A stretch of DNA of 64,000 nucleotides. It comes from Methylophilaceae bacterium. Its GTDB lineage: Bacteria; Pseudomonadota; Gammaproteobacteria; Burkholderiales; Methylophilaceae. The stretch's first letter is position 1. Every line of letters begins with the position of its first letter. The notes beneath the pieces were generated by a model. That model was given only the letters and a program-made list of their open reading frames with translations, did no database searches and had not been told where the DNA came from. The stretch lies in NCBI GenBank assembly GCA_028355955.1, contig JAOMTQ010000001.1, positions 171,705 through 235,704 on the forward strand, written 5' to 3'. Positions 55,255 to 63,066 of this stretch are shown here, piece after piece. Both the position numbers and the translations under genes were made by a program.

Positions 55255-56568
55255 ATGAAATTATTAAGTAAATTTGGCTTAGTATTTTCTGCATTAATCT
55301 CTGCTGCAACATTTACGTCAACAGCAGTTTATGCAGATGATCACGGCTCTAAGGGAATGAATGTTCCTAAGATCGGATCTATGGTAGTAATGTCTGGGTT
55401 GGAAAATCCATGGGATATGGCTTTTACTGCAGATGGTTCTATGTTTTACACTGAAAAATGTAAAGGTCTTTCAGTAAAAACAGCATCTGGAAAAGTTAAT
55501 GCACTATATGGCATGAAAGATTCGAAAGGATATGCTAGTGCTGGTAACGATCTATTTTGTAGTGGTCAGGCTGGTATGTTAGGTGTTGTTCTAGACCCTA
55601 ACTTTAAGAAGAACAATACAATTTTTGTGTATTCAACTTCATCGAAGTACCATGGATCTGGCTGTAAAACTAACTTTGAAAAATGTGATGGTAACATTGT
55701 CATGAAATTCAAAGTGAATAAAGATCTAACAAAAGTGTCTGGTCGTACTGATATTGTGAAAGATATTCAATATAAACCATTTGAATCTAACCAACCTTTT
55801 GGTGGTCCAGGTGCTCACAATGGTGGAAGAATGGCCTTTGGCCCAGAAGGATATCTTTGGGTAGGTACAGGCGATCGTCATAGAGGTGTATGTCCTCAAG
55901 ACAACTCTTTAGTTTGTGGTGTTGTTTTAAGAATTGATGCTGATGGTAAAGGGCATCCAAAAAACAAAATCAAAGGCGATAAGCGTTTTTATACATACGG
56001 TCATAGAAATGTCCAAGGTATTGATTTCCGTCCTAGCGATGGTCAAGCATTTACTGCTGAACACGGACCATGGCATAACGATGAAATTACTGCTTTAGTA
56101 AATGGTGGTAATGGTGGTTGGGATCCACATGAAAAAAGAGCTGGAAGAGGTGCATGTCCAGATCAATATTGTGGGTATGAGCCAAATCAAATGGAAGGTA
56201 TGACGCCAGCAGTTCGTGCTGCATACACTCCAATGAGTGATACTCGTTTTGATGATCTTATGTTCCCTGCTTGGCAAAATAATGGCTACTCACAAGGAAC
56301 TGGTTCTGCTGCTTTCTTAACAGGAAAGAACTGGGGTATTTATGAAGGTCGTCTAGCAACTGGAATTATGGGTATTGGTTTTGGTGGAACACCAGGTGGT
56401 ATGCGTATCGACATTGTTGATATAGCACCAGATGGATTATCAGTTAAGAGTGTTATCCATATGCCTGTTGGTGTTTCAAAGAGATTTCGTGGTCTAGAAA
56501 TGGGTCCTGATAGTGCTCTTTATGCTACAACTGACGAAGGTGAAATTTATAAAATTTCAGCTATGTAG
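55255..56568 (+). CDS. PQQ-dependent sugar (aldose/sorbosone-type) dehydrogenase
   Basis: 'GLENPWDMAFTADGSMFYTEK', 'GGPGAHNGGRMAFGPEGYLWVGTGD', 'GHRNVQGIDF', 'AEHGPWHNDEI'. Confidence 0.9.
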   Translation: MKLLSKFGLVFSALISAATFTSTAVYADDHGSKGMNVPKIGSMVVMSGLENPWDMAFTADGSMFYTEKCKGLSVKTASGKVNALYGMKDSKGYASAGNDLFCSGQAGMLGVVLDPNFKKNNTIFVYSTSSKYHGSGCKTNFEKCDGNIVMKFKVNKDLTKVSGRTDIVKDIQYKPFESNQPFGGPGAHNGGRMAFGPEGYLWVGTGDRHRGVCPQDNSLVCGVVLRIDADGKGHPKNKIKGDKRFYTYGHRNVQGIDFRPSDGQAFTAEHGPWHNDEITALVNGGNGGWDPHEKRAGRGACPDQYCGYEPNQMEGMTPAVRAAYTPMSDTRFDDLMFPAWQNNGYSQGTGSAAFLTGKNWGIYEGRLATGIMGIGFGGTPGGMRIDIVDIAPDGLSVKSVIHMPVGVSKRFRGLEMGPDSALYATTDEGEIYKISAM

Positions 56569-56611
56569 TTTTAAAATATTTATGTAGTCTTTACGCTACA
56601 GAAATAAACTA

Positions 56612-56646
56612 AAAAAAACCCTCATCATTTTTTGATGGGGGTTTTT
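56612..56646. terminator. Bidirectional rho-independent terminator between convergent genes
   Basis: AAAAAACCCTCATCATTTTTTGATGGGGGTTTTTT. Confidence 0.85.
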
Positions 56647-56942
56647 TACATTTGACTATTTACAAAACATTTAAAGGTACCATTTAGTATATTTTTCTTA
56701 GCTCCCTCTTTACTTAAATGATTCATTTTAATGCTTATTATTTCGAAACGAGTTCCGCAAATCTCATTAACTTTATTTTGGAAAATATCTCTTAATTTTT
56801 TTTCATTAGATTTATCACCACCTATAATTAAAAAATTATATTTATCTGATCCTTGAGGTGATAATTTTGTTTCAAAGCTACCAACCTTATTGGTTAAAAC
56901 CAAAGTTAATATTAACAATAAAATCTGACTCATTTTTTTCAT
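56646..56942 (-). CDS. Secreted hypothetical protein
   Basis: 98 aa with signal peptide. Confidence 0.6.
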   Translation of the reverse strand: MKKMSQILLLILTLVLTNKVGSFETKLSPQGSDKYNFLIIGGDKSNEKKLRDIFQNKVNEICGTRFEIISIKMNHLSKEGAKKNILNGTFKCFVNSQM

Positions 56943-57013
56943 ATGATTAATTAAAATAGAAGAAATAAATTGGAGTATTACGCTAAATTTAGCAGTATTT
57001 TTATGCTTACTTA

Positions 57014-57424
57014 TTACTTACACTTACCTATAAATTTTGATGAAGTGGTAAAGCTACTTCCGTCACAAGCCCCTATTCTTTTAGAGGTGGATTCAATCAT
57101 ACCGGAAGAGCGATTCAGTTTAACGCTTAATAAAGCTGTATCGCATTCATTGCTAACCTGAGTGGTTTCTACAACGACCTGAGCATCGTTTTTGACATAT
57201 TTTGACGATCCTTTGATGGCACCGTAATCGAATATTTTGTTTTTGTAGGTTACAGAATCTATAACCATAGAATCGTCTTTGACTTGAAGTGATCGTGAAG
57301 CTTTAGAAGTATCTTCTAGCACATCATTTCTAAAAGTGCTTACCTCTCCTTGACACACTAATTTAAAATCTTCTGCTAAAGCAAAGCTTGGAACCGTTAA
57401 TGCGATTAATAATAATTTTTTCAT
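57014..57424 (-). CDS. Secreted hypothetical protein, 4 mature Cys
   Basis: Signal MKKLLLIALTVPSFALA, then EDFKLVCQGEVS... Confidence 0.7.
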   Translation of the reverse strand: MKKLLLIALTVPSFALAEDFKLVCQGEVSTFRNDVLEDTSKASRSLQVKDDSMVIDSVTYKNKIFDYGAIKGSSKYVKNDAQVVVETTQVSNECDTALLSVKLNRSSGMIESTSKRIGACDGSSFTTSSKFIGKCK

Positions 57425-57533
57425 AACAACATTCTACCTGATATTATCGATTTAGCTCTGAGCATTCATCTAAAGAAATATCCTTTTCACAAACCAAACA
57501 TTGATGGACAGAACCTCGACAACAGACTTAAGA

Positions 57534-57821
57534 TTATTGATTACTTTTTGCTGACCAATGCAAACTGCATTTATATTCACATATCACCATTGATTGTTGG
57601 CTTTGTTGTTTACATTTTGTTTGTGCAGTATCTATACCCGTATAAGGCTCACAAAGTTTAATCATTTTATCTATCGGGTAATCTTCTTTACTAGAGTCAT
57701 ACATCAATCTTCCTTCATAGGCATTTGACTTACTAGGCTCATAAAAATCTAAGCCTGTGTCATCTGCCATGACACAGGTGGTAATTGCAATAATAAAACA
57801 CATGAGTATTAAATATTTCAT
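57534..57821 (-). CDS. Secreted hypothetical protein
   Basis: Signal MKYLILMCFIIAITTCVMA; C-terminal 'CKQQSQQSMVICEYKCSLHW'. Confidence 0.65.
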   Translation of the reverse strand: MKYLILMCFIIAITTCVMADDTGLDFYEPSKSNAYEGRLMYDSSKEDYPIDKMIKLCEPYTGIDTAQTKCKQQSQQSMVICEYKCSLHWSAKSNQ

Positions 57822-57962
57822 TAGAATTTTAAGCCTTTTTATTGATTATATCTAATCTAAAGAGTCAAACCAAACTGCGAAGGCATGCCAATCAATTAAT
57901 GAGTAAATTCCAAACGGAACACCAAAAAAGGTTGCGGGCCTATTTAATAATTTTTCACTTCT

Positions 57963-58229
57963 TTATTCAACTTTCTTTGCTTTTTTTTGTAACTTTTTAA
58001 TCATATTATTATCTCCACAGATATAATTTTCATATTTTGTTTGTGCGCAAGTTTCGTAATTAGGCAACATTAAGCAGGTATTTAAATAACCTTCATAAGC
58101 TTCTTTATCATAAAAACATGAAACGGATGGCTTGACATATTCAATCTTTAAGCCTTGGTCATTAGTAAAAACTTCTTTACTCTGACCTAATATTGGGATT
58201 ATTAACAATAATAGAAACAGTTTTTTCAT
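57963..58229 (-). CDS. Secreted hypothetical protein
   Basis: Signal MKKLFLLLLIIPILGQS; 88 aa. Confidence 0.65.
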   Translation of the reverse strand: MKKLFLLLLIIPILGQSKEVFTNDQGLKIEYVKPSVSCFYDKEAYEGYLNTCLMLPNYETCAQTKYENYICGDNNMIKKLQKKAKKVE

Positions 58230-58640
58230 TTAATCACCTAAAATACATCTTCCTTGCTCAGGCGCGTTTACAAATGTCTTAAGGGTTACTGAGTACTTTA
58301 TTCGTACATTTGGATTGCTGGATTCCCATAAACAACCTATATCTTCATCCCCATAAATTAAGTAATAGTACATAGAAAGCCATTTATTATTTGACATAAA
58401 ATGACAACCGTATGGCTTTGTATGCCAATTTGAAATTCTTTGTTTGTTAGAATCCTCTTCGCCCTCAAGTTGCCAATACATGTCTGCTAAGCATTCATCT
58501 CTTGTCTTATAGGATGTAAACCAAAATTCTTGTTTTTGAGTCTCTTTATGCGTTGCATAACTTCCCCAACTATTATTTGTTTGATGGTCAGAACAAGAAA
58601 TTAGTGGCACTAATAAAAACAATAAAAAAAGTTTTTTCAT
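58230..58640 (-). CDS. Putative lipoprotein
   Basis: MKKLFLLFLLVPLISCS lipobox; 136 aa. Confidence 0.65.
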   Translation of the reverse strand: MKKLFLLFLLVPLISCSDHQTNNSWGSYATHKETQKQEFWFTSYKTRDECLADMYWQLEGEEDSNKQRISNWHTKPYGCHFMSNNKWLSMYYYLIYGDEDIGCLWESSNPNVRIKYSVTLKTFVNAPEQGRCILGD

Positions 58641-58916
58641 TCAGTTTATTTTAACTTTGCAAGCATTTCTAATAGCAGCTGTAAGATTGTTTTCAGCAGT
58701 ATCTATTATTTTCTCCAAGACTCTTACATTCTTATCGATGATATTTAAATTCTCTTGCATTCTATCAATCTTTACATTGCTTTTATTTAGCTCTACTACG
58801 ACATCCCAATTATTGGCATATACCTTACTTATAATTACATTACTTAAATTTAAGAACAAACCTAATGCAATAACTCCTAGCAATAATTTTGTTGTTTTAT
58901 CTAGTTTTAATTCCAT
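58641..58916 (-). CDS. Membrane-anchored coiled-coil hypothetical protein
   Basis: N-terminal TM then heptad-like helix; AAGGAG ribosome-binding site; stop abuts the next start. Confidence 0.65.
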   Translation of the reverse strand: MELKLDKTTKLLLGVIALGLFLNLSNVIISKVYANNWDVVVELNKSNVKIDRMQENLNIIDKNVRVLEKIIDTAENNLTAAIRNACKVKIN

Positions 58917-58946
58917 ATTATTTCTCCTTATGATGGGAGTGTACTA

Positions 58947-59050
58947 CCCCTAAATATCAATCTAACCTATTGTTTTAATGACACTTTAATTAATGTTTAA
59001 TGTCTATCAATTAGTTTAATTTAGAGTTAGATTGTAGTCAAGTGAGATGT
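58947..59050 (-). repeat. 104-bp diverged direct repeat, copy A (promoter/leader)
   Basis: 79/104 identical to 60997..61100 in an ungapped hand alignment; contains TTGACT-17-TAAACT. Confidence 0.8.
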
Positions 59051-59172
59051 TTTTGTCCTCATAATGAGGCGATGATTTAACGCTTTTCTTTTTTGTCAAA
59101 GGTTACAAATAATAAAGAAGATCTATTGTTAAATGTTAAAATCAGCACTCAATAATAACTAAGTAAAACAAT

Positions 59173-59538
59173 ATGCGCTTACTAAGATGGTTTGTAGGAA
59201 AAGTAATACTATTTATAAATGCAATAACACTCCCAAAGCCTATAAAGAGAGATAATATTATTCAACATAAACTGGATAAGAAAACAAAAGACTTAACTAT
59301 CTATCAATTTGAGGCCTGTCCCTTTTGCGTAAAAGTCAGAAGATTTATAAGGAAAAATAATCTTAAAATCAACCTAAGGGATGCAAAAAATAATGAGATT
59401 TTTAAATCTGAATTAATCATTGATGGTGGTAAGCATAAGGTGCCATGCTTAAAAATAGAAAAAACAAATGCTAAAACTGAATGGCTGTATGAATCAAATG
59501 AGATTATTCTTTTTTTAAAAAAAATTATTGCATCATAG
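59173..59538 (+). CDS. Glutaredoxin/GST-N-like protein
   Basis: 'LTIYQFEACPFCVKVRRFIRKNNLKINLRDAK', 'GGKHKVPCLKIE', 'LYESNEIILFL'. Confidence 0.9.
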   Translation: MRLLRWFVGKVILFINAITLPKPIKRDNIIQHKLDKKTKDLTIYQFEACPFCVKVRRFIRKNNLKINLRDAKNNEIFKSELIIDGGKHKVPCLKIEKTNAKTEWLYESNEIILFLKKIIAS

Positions 59539-59558
59539 ATAGTCAATTATTTTAGCAT

Positions 59559-59945
59559 CTAAGGGTGTAGGTAAAAAACCTTGTTCATTACCTGCCACTT
59601 TCCATCTACTTTAAGCAGATTAAGAAAATCAGTAAAACGCGCACCCTTCCAATTATCTAACTCTATTCTCACATTTGCTGTCGACCCTACGATATCTATT
59701 TTTGAAATAACATAAACTAAATCTGTAGCCGCACCATTACCATCATGCCAATCATATAAACTTTGGATTGGGCCTGCAATTAAATCTGGTCCCACATAGC
59801 CATACCATGTAGCTAAGTCATGAAATGTGGGTTTCATTTCAGCACTTATGCCTGAAATTGCACCTTTAAGATAATTGGATGCGAGTAAATCAGTTATCGT
59901 TTCATAGTCATTAAAGTCTGAGTTTGTTGTCATATTAATCTCCAA
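59559..59945 (-). CDS. SnoaL/NTF2-like (lumazine-binding type) protein
   Basis: 'MKPTFHDLATWYGYVGPDLIAGPIQSLYDWHDGNG...ARFTDFLNLLKVDGKWQVMNKVFYLHP'. Confidence 0.8.
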   Translation of the reverse strand: MEINMTTNSDFNDYETITDLLASNYLKGAISGISAEMKPTFHDLATWYGYVGPDLIAGPIQSLYDWHDGNGAATDLVYVISKIDIVGSTANVRIELDNWKGARFTDFLNLLKVDGKWQVMNKVFYLHP

Positions 59946-59998
59946 TATTAATTAATTAGTTTACTCCCAGACAATAGAGTGGAAATATTTTCTTTATA

Positions 59999-60445
59999 TT
60001 AAATAACAGGCTTTACTTTAATCTTACAGGTTGATAAATCACTTTTTATATCGCCATGAATCATCTCATCATAAGTATTAATGTTATTTACTAACCCTTC
60101 TTTGTAGATTAATGCCCATTTTTTTACTTTTTCTTGAGATGCTTTTTTTTCAACTTTAATGCAATCAAAATTAATGCAGCTCGTTTTATAAATATCTGAC
60201 GAGACCCTAAAAAAATTTGTCGCATTCTTTGATAAAACTTTATAATCCTCCTGTGATTCAGCTCCATTTTTATAAAAATTAGAAATCTGCTCAAATAGAA
60301 CTCCGCACCTCAATGTTATATATGAAAGAGATACTCTATCTGATGTGTTCCAAGATGGATTTTTAGACATATAGTCATCAAGGGTAGCTGATAATGCAAA
60401 TATAACATTCGGTATTAAGAGTAAAAGAAGGAATAGTTTTTTCAT
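59999..60445 (-). CDS. Secreted hypothetical protein
   Basis: Signal MKKLFLLLLLIPNVIFA; 148 aa. Confidence 0.65.
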   Translation of the reverse strand: MKKLFLLLLLIPNVIFALSATLDDYMSKNPSWNTSDRVSLSYITLRCGVLFEQISNFYKNGAESQEDYKVLSKNATNFFRVSSDIYKTSCINFDCIKVEKKASQEKVKKWALIYKEGLVNNINTYDEMIHGDIKSDLSTCKIKVKPVI

Positions 60446-60564
60446 AAAATCAGTTTACTTTCCAGACAATTAAGTAGACAAATTAAGTTGGTATTAGCCA
60501 TGGGACTATGCCCAGGATTATTAAAACAAGAGCCAACACTAATAATAGTTTATTAAGTTTAATT

Positions 60565-60681
60565 TCAACCCTCTAATTCTTTCTTATTTGATTGTTTACT
60601 TAAGAAAGCGATAAGACATATCAGTATAAATATGGCAATCAATATAACAAAGACTGATATATATATCATTGACGATTCCAT
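60565..60681 (-). CDS. 38-aa single-TM protein (weak CcoS resemblance)
   Basis: MESSMIYISVFVILIAIFILICLIAFLSKQSNKKELEG*; begins 1 nt after the stop of the upstream small ORF. Confidence 0.5.
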   Translation of the reverse strand: MESSMIYISVFVILIAIFILICLIAFLSKQSNKKELEG

Positions 60682-60682
60682 T

Positions 60683-60826
60683 CTAGCCTTTATCAACTTC
60701 TTCGATTTTTTTGATGTTTGAATTTGCTGAAATCATTTTTTCACCATCCCATCTTTGTCCACACCAACAGATACCTTCAGCATTTATTATACAAGTACCA
60801 CTTCCACAACAACGTTTATCTTCCAT
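60683..60826 (-). CDS. 47-aa Cys-rich protein with a CWCG motif
   Basis: MEDKRCCGSGTCIINAEGICWCGQRWDGEKMISANSNIKKIEEVDKG*; AAGGA upstream. Confidence 0.7.
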   Translation of the reverse strand: MEDKRCCGSGTCIINAEGICWCGQRWDGEKMISANSNIKKIEEVDKG

Positions 60827-60996
60827 AACGTATTTCCTTGGTAATTAATAACAAACATTATTGTCGCATATCATTAGAATCTCAGCCATAACCTAAGTAC
60901 CACAGCTAACAGATATCATTGTTATAATAATTAATATGAATTTCATTAGCTATTCTAGATTGTTCCGACCCTCCCCTTAGGAGGGGGATGCTCTAT

Positions 60997-61100
60997 CCCC
61001 TGATAACTACCCTAACCTATTGTTTTAGTTACACTTTAATCAATGGTTAATGTGTACTAATCAGTGTATTTTAGCTTGGAAATTTAGTCAAGTGGGATGT
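60997..61100 (-). repeat. 104-bp diverged direct repeat, copy B (promoter/leader)
   Basis: 79/104 identical to 58947..59050; contains TTGACT-17-TACACT. Confidence 0.8.
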
Positions 61101-61142
61101 AATTATGCCCAAATTTGGAGTAGTTTTTTTTAAGAACTTTTT

Positions 61143-62042
61143 TTATTCAACCGTGATAAATGCTGAGAAGGGACCACTACCAAATGCGATCACATCATAA
61201 GTATTAGCAGATCCTTCATCACTCATATGCGTACTTGTTGCCTGATTAACCCCAAAACTAACAACAAATGAAGATGAAGTGCTTGTAACCTCGGCGGCGG
61301 TATTTAAAGTCTGCTTACCAAATATCCTATCAGCTGTTTTAACCGCATTAACAAGACGGTCATTTGAATCTGTTACTAAATAAGCCGTAAGATTTCCGCT
61401 TTCTACACTAACTGGACCATAGTTGTAAGTATCAGTATCAAAGTGATCAAGGATTTCTGTGTATGTTGCAGGGGCTGCATCTTCTTCATCGCCGCAATTT
61501 GCAAAAGTAGTTGGGTTTGCAGGAGTGCCGCTCCAATCAGAATTGTGTTCTGTACCACTCGTTGTCCAACAAAAGTTTCCACTTGTCGCCGTATTATACC
61601 TGTGCATGGTATTTGTAAATTGTTTAGTGACCGTAATACCAAAAGAATTGCCAAGAACCATATAGGCATGGGTATATATTCCATTTGTTGGTCGAGTAAC
61701 ATCTGTTAAAGTCAGTTCAGAGCCTGCCGCCAAATTGATCGTTTGACCAGATGGGCTATTAATAACAGTTGAGCATGTATCCACTGCATAAGCGCTACTT
61801 GTAGTTGGTGCAGTTGGTTCTGAGGTGCATAAACCCATCTCATAAATTGTCACCTGATACCCATCAGGGGCAAAGGCACAATCTCCAATGGCATTTTCAT
61901 TACCTTGGTATGTAATCACGCCTGCCTCACTTTCAATAGCATTTTCTGAACTTAGGGACCCTTCACAGAATCCGTCAGCATAGCTACTAAAAGAAAACCC
62001 TAGGGATATTAGAAATAAAATAATGATACTGTTAAATTTCAT
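61143..62042 (-). CDS. Secreted six-Cys protein, putative barrel partner
   Basis: 'VITYQGN..CAFAPDGYQVTIYEMGLCTSEP...CWTTSG...GSGPFSAFITVE'; paralog of 63067..63960. Confidence 0.8.
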   Translation of the reverse strand: MKFNSIIILFLISLGFSFSSYADGFCEGSLSSENAIESEAGVITYQGNENAIGDCAFAPDGYQVTIYEMGLCTSEPTAPTTSSAYAVDTCSTVINSPSGQTINLAAGSELTLTDVTRPTNGIYTHAYMVLGNSFGITVTKQFTNTMHRYNTATSGNFCWTTSGTEHNSDWSGTPANPTTFANCGDEEDAAPATYTEILDHFDTDTYNYGPVSVESGNLTAYLVTDSNDRLVNAVKTADRIFGKQTLNTAAEVTSTSSSFVVSFGVNQATSTHMSDEGSANTYDVIAFGSGPFSAFITVE

Positions 62043-63047
62043 TTAAACCCCTTTTGCCTTCGCAGTGAAACCGCTACCTACCTGCTTCACAATAATATTT
62101 TTACGTCTAACTTTTTCGTATCTTCTATCTTCCATGCTTTCTAACTTATATGCGGTATCGTTAAACCATTGAATTTGTTGTTTTGGTTTATTACTGAGTG
62201 CTTCGGTAATATTGTAAGAGGCTATGAAGTAATTGGAATCTTTATCATCATCTTTGAAGGTTCGACCTGCTTGAATCTCAAGTCCAGGTAAAATCGGGAC
62301 ATATGCTCTCAATTGTGCATCATTGCCCTTGGCATCCTTACCACCTTCAACCGCATCCCACTTATAACGTTTTACAAATACAGTCGCCCAGTTTATATAG
62401 GGAAGCGGTAAACCTGCTTCGATATCCCAACCATCGAGTGCACGTTCTTCTAGTCCATTTTTACCTGTCTTCCACTTAGTAGTCGCTTGATACATATTGG
62501 CGTTAATTTCACCGACGGTCGACCTGGCTTCTAAACCAACACTGTATCTTCCGTGGTCATAAGGGAACTCATGGTCATAAAAAGCATTTACACCGAGCAT
62601 TAAGGTATTATCAAATTCCATACGACGGTAACCTAAACCGACATTCAATGTGGTTCGGTTGTCTGTATAGAATGCACTGACTTGGGTAAATAACGTATTC
62701 TCAATATCTTTTTGATCAGAGAGTGGTGCCACAACCAAGATCCCTGTTGTTGGTTTGGAACCTTCTTTTGTTTCGAAGCTTATCTCCACTGTGGGGAAAT
62801 ATTGCTCTAAAAAACTTTTTGTAAAGCCTACCCCTTGATCCGTTGCGGCTTCAATCACCTGACTCTGTACCCCTTCTAAATCACCTGCGGCTACCATTTT
62901 GGTGAGATCAATAAAGGCAGCGTGATCTTGATCATCTGTTGTTGATTCAGCTGCGTTAGATTTCCAGTCAGCAAAGACAGCTGTGGTAGCAAGAAAAAGC
63001 GGAGTTAGTAAGAGTAGTTTTGAATTTAAATTCTTCACAACTTTCAT
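62043..63047 (-). CDS. Inverse-autotransporter beta-domain protein lacking a passenger (paralog of 45106..46125)
   Basis: 'NVGLGYRRMEFDNTLMLGVNAFYDHEFPYDHGRYSVGLEARSTVGEINANMY', 'ERALDGWDIEAG'; ends 'YEKVRRKNIIVKQVGSGFTAKAKGV'. Confidence 0.87.
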   Translation of the reverse strand: MKVVKNLNSKLLLLTPLFLATTAVFADWKSNAAESTTDDQDHAAFIDLTKMVAAGDLEGVQSQVIEAATDQGVGFTKSFLEQYFPTVEISFETKEGSKPTTGILVVAPLSDQKDIENTLFTQVSAFYTDNRTTLNVGLGYRRMEFDNTLMLGVNAFYDHEFPYDHGRYSVGLEARSTVGEINANMYQATTKWKTGKNGLEERALDGWDIEAGLPLPYINWATVFVKRYKWDAVEGGKDAKGNDAQLRAYVPILPGLEIQAGRTFKDDDKDSNYFIASYNITEALSNKPKQQIQWFNDTAYKLESMEDRRYEKVRRKNIIVKQVGSGFTAKAKGV

Positions 63048-63066
63048 TATATATGTTTTTAGCGCT

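Noticed and set aside
57445-57525. Cys-containing frame VCCRGSVHQCLVCEKDISLDECSELNR downstream of 57534
   Set aside because: No start codon in frame; resembles a zinc-ribbon tail but cannot be called a gene.
57850-57965. Open minus-strand frame SEKLLNRPATFFGVPFGIYSLIDWHAFAVWFDSLD
   Set aside because: No usable start codon between the preceding in-frame stop and the segment; possibly a gene remnant but too short to support.
61403-61709. ORFs on both strands inside 61143..62042 (61403-, 61443+, 61459+)
   Set aside because: Shadow frames of a well-supported secreted-protein gene; no ribosome-binding site or recognisable domain.
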